DNA from: Chromobotia macracanthus
Taxonomy: Eukaryota; Chordata; Actinopteri; Cypriniformes; Botiidae
DNA length: 64,000 nt
Direction: 5' to 3'
Assembly: GCA_036877525.1 (NCBI GenBank)
Contig: JAZGTH010000059.1
Location: 6,944,001 to 7,008,000, forward strand
Shown here: piece after piece, positions 38,406-51,649 of the stretch
How the letters are laid out: every line of letters starts with the position of its first letter
Position numbering within the stretch: the stretch's first letter is position 1
Position numbers and translations under genes: made by a program
Notes under the pieces: generated by a model
Databases searched by the model: none
Seen by the model: only the letters and a program-made list of their open reading frames with translations
What the model was told of the DNA's origin: nothing

Positions 38406-40473
38406 TAGGTGCTTGTTTTTTTTCAATATCATTCTGTCTTAATAGACATTTTTTGCCAGAGAAATTTCAAATATTTGACTCACACAAACGTAACGATTCA
38501 CAAACGTAAATTAAACTTTCCAGCTCAACCTCATTTTTTAATTACACAGAGTTTAAATTACACATGCTGTTACATATCTCGGTCTTATTGCTCTAGTTGT
38601 GACACAAGGAGTGTGTGTGAAACTACCACACTATCAGTGTTCAGAAAAATTAATGGCCAAATAAAACATGCAATAAAAATCACTGTGTTGGTTACTCACA
38701 ATGTTGGTTAATTTTACATCACCAACAAAATATAGAATACACCATAAATATCCAACATATTACCCAGTGTACAGTATACAGTAACAATACTTCTGCCTGC
38801 CCTGCTATTAAATCACAAGGGCCCTTTCTGAAAGATCTCTGACATACTAAACACTGGAACTTGAACTTTTTTGCCCTTCATGTAGGTAATAAATCAATGT
38901 CATCAATTTCTAAGTCGATGTCAATGTCACAGTTCTTTCTGAACGGGGCCCAGTCATCCATAAGGCTCGTTCCAGGAGCCTCCATCAGTAAAGGAGTAAA
39001 ACCTCAAGGGTAAAGCCATTATTAAAGCGTTCTGGCCTCAAAGCAGCGCGAGTCAACTGCCACCTGTCCACCTCACAGGTACACATCATCTATTAAACTT
39101 ATCTGTATCATTCAATTCTCTATTGAGCCCCGCGGACAAACGCTACAATATTTCCTTTCTGTCAGGTTACAAGCCATCAAGACGGGGTCGTCAGCCCTCT
39201 GCCGCCCACGAACGAATAGATGCAACACAATGGAAAGAGAAAGAGAAGAAATAAAGGACGAAACGACAAATACAGATGAACGCAGAGGCTGAGGCGCGGA
39301 ACAAAAGCGAGGAGGCACTTCAAATGCCAGGGAAGAAGCTATCGGGACAAAGCAGACAGCGAGAAAAAAGTGGCATTTGACATTCTTCATCACTCTGCTA
39401 GTGATTGGCCATAATTACGGCTGGCAGAGTGAGCTCCGACTGTAGAGACTGTCAACCAGCAGACAAATGATGGCAGTGGTTAAAAAAAACAATGAAAGCC
39501 ATTCATGGTCATTACCAGCCGAGAGATGACTCCTCAATAGGCCGATGTACTGCTCTATCAAACACGCCACTGGACTTCAGTGGAAAACACATCAGTCAAT
39601 GCACGAGGAACGTGGAGATGGGAATAAGGAATATATTCCATGCAGTCTCACACTGAAGGCTTTTTGCTGTTTCCTGTATTTTGATGAGTTTCATGAATTG
39701 AGATCTGTGTACTGGGTGAGAAGTAAAACACTCATAGGATCAGACACTTTACACTACAATTTAACTGACAGAACACCAAGGATGTGAATGAGGAGACATG
39801 CAAAAAGTAGCAATTTCACAAATACAGTATTGTGTTTTTATATTATAGCACTTTTGGAAAACATTGCAAGCATTGCAAGAAGAAGAAAACTGAACGAAAC
39901 CAACAGTAACATAAAGCCATAGATTTAGATTTAGCTCTCAGCGCTAGCATTCCTTATAAATGTATAGAAATGACATTCTGCATAGTTTGTGAGCCGGCTA
40001 CTGATAAATTATTTATTTATCAGGCTCAGTGCACATTACATGCATTACAAACCGCACTGTTTGTCTAGTGTCAATAAATCCAGAGTTAAGATGGCTATAG
40101 CAAACTTGGGCTGAGTTTTGGTTACATGTATATGAACCCCCTACTGTGTAAATGTAATTACATTTAGGTCATGTTTGCAATAGATCTCAAAGCCCCATAC
40201 CCGATAAATATTTCATAATTCATCATGTTTGTTATCAAATGAAATTCAGTGTGGCAAGCCAGAAATACATTTATTTTCTGTTTAGAGCAGCGCAGTTTCT
40301 GCAGCATAAATTCTGTTCATGTGAATGCGCCCACTGCGGCTGTCGTGCTTTTGCCCCGCTAAACTTGCTTCTGGTGCGTGTGATGTGAGACAGGCATCAG
40401 GAAGGGTAACTGCATGAAGAGAAATCATACAGCACCAACAAGACACAGAAATCAGAGACTTTCAAAGCTGGTG
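38406..40473. other. No gene recognised
   Basis: Mostly unique. 39110-39560 is less AT-rich and might hold a regulatory element. Confidence 0.45.
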
Positions 40474-40766
40474 CCAAACAAACAGGGAACATTCTCAGAA
40501 TATTGACTAATATTCTCTAAAAGTTCTCCAAAAGAATTTTTAACATTATATAACATTATGTATCACATATATATCATATATACATATATACACATAAAAT
40601 ATAAATACGTTACAGATTTGAAATGTTTTAATAATGATCTTATAACCAAGCAATAACATTAATACAATGTCTAAAACACTGGGCAATTAAATTTTTTTAT
40701 TACGTTTTTTATTACTTAATGGAAACGTTACGGAAACATTCCTACAAACTAAAGTTGTTAGCTGGG
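40474..40766 (+). mobile_element. Family A MITE, copy 8
   Basis: Left end degraded (CCAAACAAACAGGGAACATT); right end CTAAAGTTGTTAGCTGGG intact. The core is expanded into about 50 bp of TATATA/CATATA. Confidence 0.8.
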
Positions 40767-41111
40767 TGACTTCCAAACAAAGCACGCTGAACCCCACCAC
40801 AGTGGTTAGCCACAGCCCAGCCTGGCCAGCTATATCCAATACTTTTAATCATGTAAATCTGAAATGTTTCTGTGGCCTATAGATCATCTCATCACACTCC
40901 CAGCAGGACATGTGATGAGCTGACTGAGAATAAACAGTAATTGACACAGCAGAGAGAAAACAGACCACAAAAACCTTTCCACAAGAAAATAAATACACCC
41001 CTGTGCAAGTAGATAGGGGCTGTTCTTTCATGCCTATTACAGTATATACATAAAACAATCACTACCCCAAGAGTGAACTGACTTGCCTTACAACCCATCT
41101 GCTATATTCAG

Positions 41112-41275
41112 TTTAACATTCTCAGAACGTTGAGTAGTATTCTTTAAAAGTTCTTTATCAAACTTTATCAAAAAACATCAAATTTAAAACACGTTTTGAA
41201 TGTTCCTAGAACGTTTTTTTTTACTTAATGGAAATGTTAAGGAAATGTTCTTACAACCTAAAATTGTTAGCTGGG
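41112..41275 (+). mobile_element. Family A MITE, copy 9, internally deleted
   Basis: TTTAACATTCTCAGAACGTT at the left joins, after a short interior, to ACTTAATGGAAATGTTAAGG and AAAATTGTTAGCTGGG. About half of the usual interior, including the AT core, is absent. Confidence 0.75.
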
Positions 41276-42179
41276 TATGGCTAAAGCAGGCAAGCAATAT
41301 CCAATCATCCTTGCCATATTCACTTCCATTTGTTATTGTGTTTTGATTATTCATCTGCTCAGAGAGCTGTTTTTACATTTGAGCACTTAATTAGCTCCAT
41401 AGCAGTTTTATCGCAGCATGTAATCTGAGGTAAGGTTGAGGTGGAGGGCGGCGAACAATTAACTTTCCACCCATGAGAATAGCGTGATGGTTTAGTACTC
41501 ATGTGTTTACGACTATACAGCCATGGACAAAACATCACACAACAGCTCACATGTGGGTCGGGATCCTGCATGGGTCAGAGTAAAACCCAACTAATATGTT
41601 CATCTCTAATACAATTCTCACTGCTGCTCTCACTCTGGACCAATCAGATTTCAACCAGCACAACAAAAACTAGGTAATCAAGAAATATAAAAACAAAGTT
41701 ATAAAAGTACTAAACTTACAGTGTTCATTTCATATCCTTGTGTCAAAATATCAAGAACATTGTGATTTTTCATTATTTGACCCCTTTGAAAACATCTTTC
41801 ATTTATTCCATAATGTTATATCAAACACAACCATCAACAGATCTGGTTTCAGCTAGTGACACACAAACCAAATCTAATGCAGGCTAAGCTAGGTCATTTT
41901 TGCAGTGCACTTTGCTTTTAATGTGTGCTAAGTGCAACATTTACCATCTGAGCTGTACCTTTCTCAACATGCAAGGATATGCTCCTGACAACACTCGCAC
42001 CAGCATTCCTTCATGCCTGGAGTTATGATCATAGCCTTTCATTCTTCATTTTCACCAGTCCCGGAAAACAGAACGGCATTTAATTCCTCCATAGTGAAAT
42101 AGGAACCTGGCACCCATTAACAGAGTCCAAGAAGCATTACGGTTTTTACTGCACGCTGGCTTGGAGATGAAAAGGAAGA

Positions 42180-42480
42180 GGTTCAGTCTGTTGGGTTTAA
42201 AATACGAATTGGAGTTCCGGGTGGCATTTATTACGTTTTTATAATTCTCCGATGGCAGTAAAACTCATCTTTTGCTGGGTGCCGTGTGGTTTAAAGGAGC
42301 AGGGCTTTAAATTAACAGGCACAAGCTGGCTCTTAGAATCACTGAGCCCGGTAATTAAACAGACCACTGCATTGCTCTGTCCTAATGAGAATGACAGTGC
42401 TGGAGATGGTTTGGAAGCGGCTGCATCCAGCACTATCCAACACCAGGCACATTGTGCATATTGTGCTGGCTCCGATGTTT
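42180..42480. promoter_or_regulatory. Candidate conserved non-coding element
   Basis: Unique sequence with GGCATTTATTACG, TTTAAATTAACAGG, CCGGTAATTAAACAG and CCTAATGAGAATGAC. A 76-codon open frame at 42252-42482 shows no recognisable domain. Confidence 0.22.
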
Positions 42481-42510
42481 GAAAGGTCTTGAAATCACAC
42501 CCACAAGCAA

Positions 42511-42806
42511 CCCAGCTAACAGGAAACGTTCTCGAAACGTTTGCTAACATTCTCCAAAAGCACTCTCAACGTTGTAAAAAAATGTTCCTGTAGAACCATT
42601 GGTAGAACATTTTTTAACATTATATATCATATCAAAAAGTTGTTAGTGGGACATTTTAAAATGTTACAGAATAAAATAACCAAAAAACAACATTTATAAA
42701 CTATACTTCTGAACGTTTATAGAACATTTAAAATAATGCTCGACACATTTTTTGTTACTAATGGAAAAGTCAGGGAAATGTCCTTACAATCCAATTGTTA
42801 GCTGGG
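42511..42806 (+). mobile_element. Family A MITE, copy 10
   Basis: Both ends near consensus: CCCAGCTAACAGGAAACGTT and CCAATTGTTAGCTGGG. Interior typical with a short TTATATATCATATC core. Confidence 0.88.
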
Positions 42807-43259
42807 AATGCTGATGACACTAAATTGCAGTCCAGCAATAGAATGATGATGATGAATGTTCTACATTGCTACCAAACTCTTTTTTTGCACAGTGAGCCTC
42901 TCCAAATACTTGTCGCTTTGCCTGTTTTGGGCATTTTGCCATTTTGATTAGCTAAAGCCAAGCGTGCTAGCTTACAAGACAGAAGCTTTTAGCCCTGTCA
43001 TGTTTTAAGTCCACAGCTAGTCTGTGGCAAGAAGGCCAAGATCGTAGCCAACTCCCAGCCCATGCATGTTATTCTTCTAGGGTCTCTTCTCTGATGCTCT
43101 CCTAAAGTAGGATATGATGCAGAAGCACCACAGTCTTGCATGTCGATCACATTCACACCAATTTTCATCTCAAAAATATACACATTTGTCATAATTTACA
43201 CACCAATCCAACCAATTTTTTTTCTGTTGACCGTAAAATTAAATGTTAGGCAGAACGAT

Positions 43260-43523
43260 AGGTCTGTTTACTACAAAATTAAACATGGTTTTACTACAAA
43301 CAAAACAAACAAACACAGATGTTATAGTCAAATCATGGTAAACACAAATTAACCATGGTTTTGCTATAGCAACCACAATTTAACCATGGTATTTGCAATA
43401 AAACTGTGGTTATACAAATGGAAATCAATACGCCAAAAAACATGGTTACTATACTTCTGTTTTAAGAAGACCACTGCTTTTGTGGATTCATTTGTAGTAA
43501 AACCATGGTTCATTTTCATAAGA
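43260..43523. mobile_element. Family F palindromic element, second copy
   Basis: Contains repeated AACCATGGTT units and ends GTAAAACCATGGTTCATTTT, matching the 10.9-kb copy. The left boundary is approximate. Several chance open frames on both strands derive from it. Confidence 0.6.
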
Positions 43524-43661
43524 GAAATCACCATCAACTTGGAAAACAGAAGCTCAGACAATCTAAGTAACATGTTTAACTGCGTCTTGTGACTTCTTTA
43601 GTGGCTACAGGTGCCAGCGCACTTGTGTCACACCTGCTCTTTACTCGCACCCTTGAATTAG

Positions 43662-43680
43662 TTCTCTCTCTCTCTCTCTC
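43662..43680. repeat. (CT)n microsatellite
   Basis: About nine CT units; the only sizeable CT run in the window. Confidence 0.85.
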
Positions 43681-44473
43681 CTCCAGTTCTGCACTCTAAA
43701 TCAGATTTGTAAAGGGTGTTAGCAGTCCTGTTGTGGCAGACAGACAGGGGAAGAGCTCATGCTAGCCTACATTATTAATCGTGTTTGCTCGCGTAGCCTT
43801 TCCTCTCACTAAGCAGATCTCTGAAATGAGCGAACCAGGCGAGCAGTGGAGCCTCCAGCCACTGTGTTTTTCTATCTTCACCCCTGCATCTCCCTCGCTC
43901 TCTAATTAGGCAGCAGCACGGACAGCACCTGTCTGTGCAGAGCAGATGAGGCCACGGGCTCATGAGCGCAAGTAATGGACATATGGAGGGTGGGAAAGAG
44001 AATGAGGTGAACACAGAGAAACAGCTGTGCCACCAAGGCCAGTCAATAAATGTATGTTAAGTGTATGTGAGTGGGTGGAAGGCTGTGTAATTAAATTACG
44101 ATTGATAAATTCATTACAAGCATCTTCAAGGTAAAAATATCTCCTGGCTAGGTTGCTTGGGCTGAAAGACATAACGATGTTAACATTGGTGATATAGCAT
44201 GTGTAATATATAGTATAGCAAAGCGCTACATCAAATAAAATAACTACCAATCACTCGATTTTAATCTGACCTCTTTCTGAGTTCTTTATTAGTTTATTAG
44301 GGCTTGCAAGATTATTGATTTATATTAGTTGACTAGCTATTTAGTAACGTTAATCGTTAGCTGGCGAGTCAATGTATAGCTTATGAAAAATCAATCACTG
44401 CTTGCCATGCAGCATTAACAGACTAATGGACAGCTAAAATTATGCAAACTAAAAAAAAGGAAGTAGATAGTAA

Positions 44474-44512
44474 AAGAATTTTTATTTTTAAGTGAACTGC
44501 CCCTTTAATAGA
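44474..44512 (+). mobile_element. Family G MITE fragment, right end
   Basis: AATTTTTATTTTTAAGTGAA then CTGCCCCTTTAA matches the terminal inverted repeat only. Confidence 0.45.
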
Positions 44513-45229
44513 GTGACATCATAACAGTCTTGTTGAGCACACATGGCTCAAAAAGAGGAACGTTTAGTCTTTTTCAAGCAGCTGAGAAACTCCCCGAGGA
44601 AAGACAAAATTGATGTGTGTCTAAAAACAGCACCAGTGACTTATACACACAGATAGGGCCCACATGTTGCCTGATGGCTGTCTGCAGCTATGAATTTTGG
44701 GAATGAAAATGAAAAGCTCTGTGATGTACTGGGTAAAACTTCAGATTGTAACTGATGTGACAATTTAGGACGCGTCTACCTCGAAAAACATCATTTGCTT
44801 TGTGGTTGCATAACTGTGCTGATTTAATTAATTCTTTTTTCTCTGCAGACAACAACAAAGTGTTGAAGAAAAAAAACGGTTTGACAGCAAAACATTAAAG
44901 GTTTCGTACACTGAATTATAACTTTCCGTAAGTATTCCCTCTTACCTGTGGAATAACAGAACCACGGAATTGCCTGAGTCTGATAGAGGAAGCCTTTGAA
45001 GCTGATTTAATCATTTGATCAGATTGTCATGGTAACGTGGGGAGATGGCATGTTGACGGTAATCGCACTGACGTGTATGCCGATCGTCGGCATTAACAGA
45101 ACTGAACAATTTCACACTCATCAGGCACATCAGTCAGGGAGTACTGTTGCCTTTGATGCCCCCCTGAAAACCTTTTCCATGTGACTTCTTTAACAAAGAC
45201 ACAGAAACACCTCTGGGAAAACCTCTATT

Positions 45230-45430
45230 GACTCTCCTTATAGAGATCTCAAAATATCCCTCACGGTCACAGCCCAGAGGAAAGAAAATTCACAAATGAG
45301 ATCTCTTTGCCATCTCAAATGTGTCTCCTGCACGCCAATGCAAAAGTCTCTTTCTCAATTTTTTTTCCTGAAAGAAGACCTTCTTGTATGAGAGAATGTG
45401 AGAGAGGACCCTCAAAGTTTGAGGTTAATG
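45230..45430 (+). repeat. Family H repeat, partial
   Basis: CACAAATGAGATCTCTTTGC and CATCTCAAATGTGTCTCC match the left part of the 7.0-kb copy. It lies just left of the family I MITE. Confidence 0.45.
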
Positions 45431-45448
45431 ATATTATGAATATAATAC

Positions 45449-45695
45449 ACTTTTAAAAATAAAGGTTCTTAAAAGGTTCTTCACAGCAATGCCATTTAAG
45501 AGCCATTTTTGGTTCTCCAAAGAAGCATTTACTCAAAGGTTCCTAAAAGAACCATTTCCTTCTTACTATTTTACAGTCTAAAGAACTCTAAAGACTCTTT
45601 AGAGAATCAGAAAGGTTCTATGGATGTTAAAAGGGTCTTTATGGAACCATACAACCAAAAATGGCTCTTCTATGATATCGTGAAGCACCTTTTCA
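45449..45695 (+). mobile_element. Family I MITE (AAAGGTTCTT / AAGAACC)
   Basis: Alternating GGTTCTT and AAGAACC blocks, with AAAGGTTCTATGGATGTTAA and TTTATGGAACCATACAACCA, identify a common teleost MITE. The right inverted end is lost after GTGAAGCACCTTTT. It supplies the first third of a long chance reading frame. Confidence 0.7.
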
Positions 45696-46623
45696 ATATT
45701 CAGTATGTCAGTTCTTTCAAGACCAAAAGGAAGGTTTGTGTTTATCTGCATTCTACAATGATTTTGAAGTGGGTTTATTTAATCAGAATTCAGAATCTAA
45801 ACAGCTTGCTCTATAAATCCTTTTTTAATACAACAACTCCTGTGAAATTGTCTCTTCTCTCTGATCTCCTGGATTTATGTCCCTGTTCAACCTCCTCAAT
45901 TTATCACCAAATTCTCACTTCCCATAACCCTCACACAGTGAATGCGCCAACCCTCCTACAAACCCTCCAAACTGTTAACAACCGTTTAACCATTTAACAA
46001 CATTGATTGAAATGTGTTATTGGCCTTGTTGAGTAACAGGGTAATATTTGGGTTAACAGTCTGAAAGATATTCAACTAAACACAGTTTATGCCAAACATA
46101 AACGAGTGGGAGACATAAAAACGTTTAAAAAGCGAGCACGGAATTTCACACCAGGTTTCGGTATAAAAGCAACAGGTGATAAATATCAATGCAATGTAAC
46201 CAAAGCACTTTTTGATAATAACTGTGCATAGTGTGAGTGAAATAACTGAGAAAATAACCTCCTGGAAGACTGTGCCCACAAACCAGTTAGACAGAGCACC
46301 TCATTTACAGCACGTCCCCCCGCAGCGAGAGTTGAGAAGCCCCCAACGGCGAGAACATGACGATGAACACTTGGGGAATAACCGTGTTTGAAAATGCACT
46401 CTCATTTGTGAACCTTTAACATTAATACACACACTCAGGAGCTAAATCCCGACTGGGAGCTGCGTGTATAATTCATTATGAATAAAAAGAATGCCTAATA
46501 ACCCTTTCACTTCAGCTGCTGGTGTGCAATCATGTCCTGCCACCAGCCAATAAGCTCTTATCTCCATAGCCTACGGTCATTCTAATGACCAGCCAGTATT
46601 ACCATAGAATACATTACATACTG

Positions 46624-46855
46624 TAACAATATCACGTTGTAAGAATGTTTCCCTAATGATTCCATTGAACATTATTGCTTTGTTATAGGAACACTATTCA
46701 AACTGATTTTTAATTCTGTAACGTTATAAACATTCCAGCTTTTTGATATATGATATAGAACGTTAAAACAACGTTCTAATGTTACTGCAACAACGTTTCT
46801 GATGACTTTAAGAGAACATTAGTAAATGTTCTAAGAACGTTCCCTGTTAGCTGGG
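46624..46855 (-). mobile_element. Family A MITE, copy 11
   Basis: Right end TTCCCTGTTAGCTGGG intact; the left end begins inside the element at AACAATATCACGTTGTAAGA, so it is slightly truncated. Adjacent TTGATATATGATATAGAACG is the usual core. Confidence 0.8.
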
Positions 46856-48639
46856 TTACCCACGACGGGGTTTGTTTACACATTACGCCAAAACAAGTTC
46901 AAGCAGAGCTGTTTAACCTCAAGCACAGATTTTGTTGAATATCATTTACGTTTAAAGTTTTTCAGAAATCCAGTAACTAATTCAAGATTCTGACTGAGAA
47001 GATTTCAAGCATTAATGGCAATATTCATTTTCGACTGTTAAGTTCAAATAATGGATAACACTTACGGGGCGGTTCGTGTTGCGTCACTGGATAGCCACCA
47101 CAGGGGCTTATGAGATTACCAGTTTGCATAAACATGAGAAAACTGTCAAGCAGTCCAAGCCATCAACCATCTCGGTTTCCCAACAACCTGACATTATGCA
47201 GAAAATAAAAACACCTCTGAGTGTGTGAGTCTCTGACTCACATAAACGTGTGCTCGGCAATTTGATTGACAGGAAGCCACCCACATTTACCCCACTTCCA
47301 CTGCACACACAACCCTAAACACCACAGGATGATGAGCGCATAAAAATACATAAACACAGGAACACAATAAACAACATATGAAACAAGGTGACAGGTGGGT
47401 GAAGTCCCAGCCATCTGCATTAACAAATCCGTGCGGTGAGCTGCGTTTACCAGCCCCTCCTCAACAGACCACGATCATGTGATCATGATGTCACAGGCCT
47501 TGTTTATCGCATGCTGTTGGCGCATCTCACCTGCATCAGCTGCACCTATAAACTGCAGGTTCTGAACCGAAAGTTAAGTTGTCAAGTTCGCCTTTGATGC
47601 GTGAATTGATTATGTCATCAAAGGATCAAGGGCAAATATAGATTAGAAAATAATTACCAGCAAGAAGCAAACACGTCCAGGAGATCCAATCTACGATGCA
47701 GCATTCCACACACATGTACATATTTCTAAACTATAGGGAAATGAAGGGGTTAGGCATAGTGCTAATTAATTAGATCAGAATATAATAATGTCACAAAATA
47801 CATTCTTAGTGTTCTGGTAAACTAGTTATAAAAATGTGTTTTGCTTAAAGCTAAAGTGTGTTTTCCATGCTACTTGCATACGTTCTCTCCCAATCTGCCA
47901 TTAGTCGAACAAATAGATAGCCCCGCCCCAAACTCGCTCCATATATAAATATATATATATTCTGAATATCTCTTACTGTATTGGGACTAAATATCATGAC
48001 AGGTGAATATGGATGTCTTTGCACCTATCTGCCACCGAGATGCTTATTGACAGGTGTGAACGTCCCTGATGTTCAGATACGTCCCCACCCGTCTCTGCTG
48101 TTCACGCTCCACAACAGCACAAACCTATTTGCACAAGCAGTACCGAATAAAGACCCAGTGGAGCAGCGACAGTATCGCCCGGACCGAATGGAAGGGGCTC
48201 TGATGAAATCACAGCAGAAGCATTTGTTTGCCTGCTGGCTATAATGAAAGAAATATTGGCATCCCCTCCTCTCTCACACCTTTCTGTCTAATCCCTGCCA
48301 CGTAAAACCACAAGCCTGAATGAGCTTACACAGGAACAAAACAGCTGGAGTCATCTGAACTCCTTGGGCTCAACATGTTTTATTGTTTCTTATTTTGATT
48401 CGCGCTCTGAAACGAGAAATCTTATGCGATCATTAAACATTCAAATACGTCAGGTTGAAATTGAAAAGGTCTGGTGCGTTTTGATGTTTGCAGTATGACA
48501 CTGAAAAGTAAATAAATAAATGTGTTTAAAATAGCAGACAACATTTTTCAGCAGGTTGTTTACTTTAAAATTATTAAAAATGACAACATTTTTGTTAAAC
48601 ACAACATTAGAAAAATTTTGAAGAACTTCTGTTTTGCAT
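46856..48639. other. No gene recognised
   Basis: Unique sequence apart from a short ATATAT run near 47943-47961. Confidence 0.5.
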
Positions 48640-48757
48640 GCAATGAAAGTGAACAGTGACCGAGTTTTACTGTTAGGCTGTAACATTCTGCCTAACATAA
48701 GAATAAATGATGTCTGAATCACAATTTCTGGGTGAACTGTCCCTTCAAGGGATAGTC
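48640..48757 (+). mobile_element. Family G-type MITE fragment, right half
   Basis: AATGAAAGTGAACAGTGACC, TAACATTCTGCCTAACATAA and the terminal CTGGGTGAACTGTCCCTTCA follow the order of the longer form of this family. Confidence 0.6.
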
Positions 48758-48889
48758 GTGTAATAGCATTAATCTACTATTTCGGTGTATTTCAAATATT
48801 TGCATCACATGATCTGGGAAGCATCAGGGAATTCTGTTTTGTTGTGTCTACTCCGAAACAACACTGAGCTTTAAGGAGCCTTACTGAAG

Positions 48890-49060
48890 AGCCATTAAAC
48901 AAGCAGAAATCTTTCCGCATTTCGATTTTAACAAACAAGCCCAGAATTCTCATTTAGGTGGTAATTAATTGCATTAAGGCTTTAATTAATGAACAGAAAT
49001 CTCAGTTGGAGGGCAGAGCCCAGAGATTTGAGTGAATGCTTTAATCAGAGGCAAAGTGGA
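48890..49060. promoter_or_regulatory. Candidate conserved non-coding element
   Basis: GGTAATTAATTGCATTAAGG and CTTTAATTAATGAACAG are paired-homeodomain-like sites (TAATTAATTG). Unique, no open frame. Confidence 0.28.
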
Positions 49061-49378
49061 TCACAGGGAGAGAGAGAGCAATGTTTACTAATAGGGACTG
49101 GAAAACTGCTCTCTCATTGAGCTGTGTGTGCTGCCTTCACAGGCATTCTGTACTGTCTTCATCCCAAACACTGTCTCATACACCATCACAAAGAGAAACA
49201 ACACTGCCTCGCCTATGTATGCAAAATGAATACAAAACAAGAACTTGTATTGAGCCATGGTCTAATTCTTAGCACGTTGAGCTGAGGTGCTCATGCAGGG
49301 CTTGAGAGTTCAAGTCTGGCCTTATTTCTTCACCCCAAAATTTCCTGTCTTCTATTCAATGTAGTTCCAAACCTGTAT

Positions 49379-49607
49379 CCCAGCTAACCAGGAATGTTCT
49401 CAGAACATTGGCTAATGTTCACTAAAAGTTTTTTCAGAGTTATCAAAAAATGTCCTTGCATACATATCAAAAACAAAATTGAATTGTAAAAAGTTTGAAT
49501 AACTTTTTGGAAAAGACTGTACGTTTTGTACAGAACTTTCAGTACAATAATTTTAACGTTTTTGTTACTTAATAAAACGTTCTTACAGCCTAAAATTGTT
49601 AACCGGG
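49379..49607 (+). mobile_element. Family A MITE, copy 12
   Basis: CCCAGCTAACCAGGAATGTT at left and CTAAAATTGTTAACCGGG at right, with a shortened interior lacking the AT core. The left end abuts a fragment resembling family G (about 49332-49378). Confidence 0.8.
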
Positions 49608-50592
49608 ATGCTTTTATTCTTCCCTGGAATGCAACAGGGAAAGCTTATTTCTTTTCAATACAATGAATGGGAATGAGGACTGATGCTGTCAAGCCCCAGA
49701 AACGCATCAAATGCAAGCCAAAAATAAAGCCCAGATCCACTCCACCTCCACACAGACAGATGCTAATGTGCGGGAACTGCAAATGAGTACCAATTACAGT
49801 CAAATCACGTTTAATAAAAAAACGAGCGAGTAAGACAGAATGCAGAGAGAAAATAAACAAGCAGGAGTGGCTGTGTACTCCGAATCTGGAGGCGTGTTCA
49901 GTATCACTTCCAAGACAAATGTATGAGTCAGGTACATCACTTCCTACAGGAGCAACTGTGGCTAAACTAGGCCTACTGTGAAACTTTCCCCATGTTACTG
50001 TATGAAACTAGTCACTCAGGAGTCGAGACTGCACCTCTGAAAACAAGCAAACAAGGAGAAGCAGAGCAAGGCAAGAAAAATCCATCAACTCCTCCAACAG
50101 CAGGGGAAAGTCATCTCAGGCGTGCAGTAAAGCAACACACACGCATAAATGGAGCAGCATATGGGAACGGGCTCAGAGATCGGGAATGAGCAGATGTGGA
50201 TTTGATGGCGTTGGGTTGCTCAGTCTGGTGAAACTCTGAGGCGGTGCAGTGGCTCTGTGTTGGTGTCAGCAACATGAGATGCAGCAATATGCCCCGAGTC
50301 AAACGCGAGCTCTGGACATATTGAGCAGAAGCACGCTCACGTCCACAGGCCCCTGCTCAACTCGATTATAATGATGTACACGCCTGGCTCCTAGATGAGG
50401 CTTTTAATACTTATTAGGGTGCATCTTGAACCGTCAGCATTAGGCTGAAATGATCTGTCCAAACAGCCCGCTGTACGGGTGCTGCGGGTCACAGTTGAAT
50501 CAAATGAGTTGCCAGCTAGCAGAACCTACTGATGCATTCATTTTATCATGAGCAACTATAATGATCTGGATAATTATAACTGTCCCATAATC

Positions 50593-50742
50593 ATCTATCC
50601 ATCCATCTACTAACCAACCTACCTGCCTGCCTGCCAGCCAACCTGCCTGCCAGCCAACCTGCCTGCCAGTCAACCTACCTACCTACCTACCTACCTGCCT
50701 ACCAACCATCTATCTATCTGTCTGTCTGTCTGTCTATCTATC
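50593..50742. repeat. Compound tetranucleotide microsatellite
   Basis: Blocks of ATCC, CTGC, (CAACCTGCCTGCCAGC)n, CTAC, CTAT and CTGT follow each other. The inner 16-bp unit has become a higher-order repeat. Confidence 0.85.
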
Positions 50743-51355
50743 ATCATAATTATAGCCATCCCATTTAACACAAATTGTGTTGTGACCCCAATGTTGAAGT
50801 CAGCTCATTAAAGTTCTCTCATTAGTCCCTCTTGAATTTTTAATATCAGACCCACTTTAACTAAAGGCAGAAACTCAGAAAGCCACAAACTAATGAAGTG
50901 GATTCATCTCAGAGTTGGGTTCTGTAACGCACAACACTGTTCTAAATGAAACCATTTTCCTTGGTTGTGTCTGATGAGCACGACCACCTGTTGTTCCCTG
51001 GTATGTCTGTTTCTGATCTTCCCAACTCTGTTCTTTCACTCACTCTCATGCAGTGATGGAGAGTTTAAAGGACCTAAAAATAAACTCATACATATCCACG
51101 TCAGAGACAACATCAACAGACAGAGATCAAAAAAAGAACATACGCCTGGACCTACGTTGTCATGCAATATTTATTGCCATATAACCTTTTAAAGAAGGAA
51201 CAAATTATATTTCAAACAAACATATACACAAATGTGTATATTTGGACGGATGGATAGCTAGCCAGCTAGCTAGATAGACAAACAGACAGATATACATATA
51301 TGTGTGCATAAAAATGTATATATGCATACACAAATAAATACAAAGTATATGCTGA

Positions 51356-51649
51356 GTTTAAAGAAATAATTCACCCAAAAATGGAAATTTCTCCATCATT
51401 TACTCTTACTTTTATGTCATTCATATGACTTTTCTCTACTGTACAACACAATAGAAGATATTTTGAGAAATGTCTAATTGGTTTTGTGTCCATACAATGA
51501 AAGCCAATCGGTGCCACTGTTGTTTGGTTACCAACAAACTTCAGAATATCTTCTTTTGTTTTCCTCAGAAGTCATACAGGTTTGGAATGAAATGATGGTG
51601 AATGAATGATAGAAAAAATTACATTTTGGGGTAAACTATCCTATTAACT
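51356..51649 (+). mobile_element. Family G MITE, full length
   Basis: Left end TTTAAAGAAATAATTCACCC and right end GGGGTAAACTATCCTATTAA are inverted repeats. The interior has CATCATTTACTCTTAC, GAAGATATTTTGAGAA and TTGTTTGGTTACCAACAAAC. I recognise this as a very common cyprinid MITE, without a name I can vouch for. Confidence 0.8.

Noticed and set aside
45509..45997. 162-codon plus-strand open frame
   Set aside because: Its first third is the family I MITE (AAGAACC/GGTTCTT blocks) and the rest is unique AT-rich DNA without a recognisable domain.
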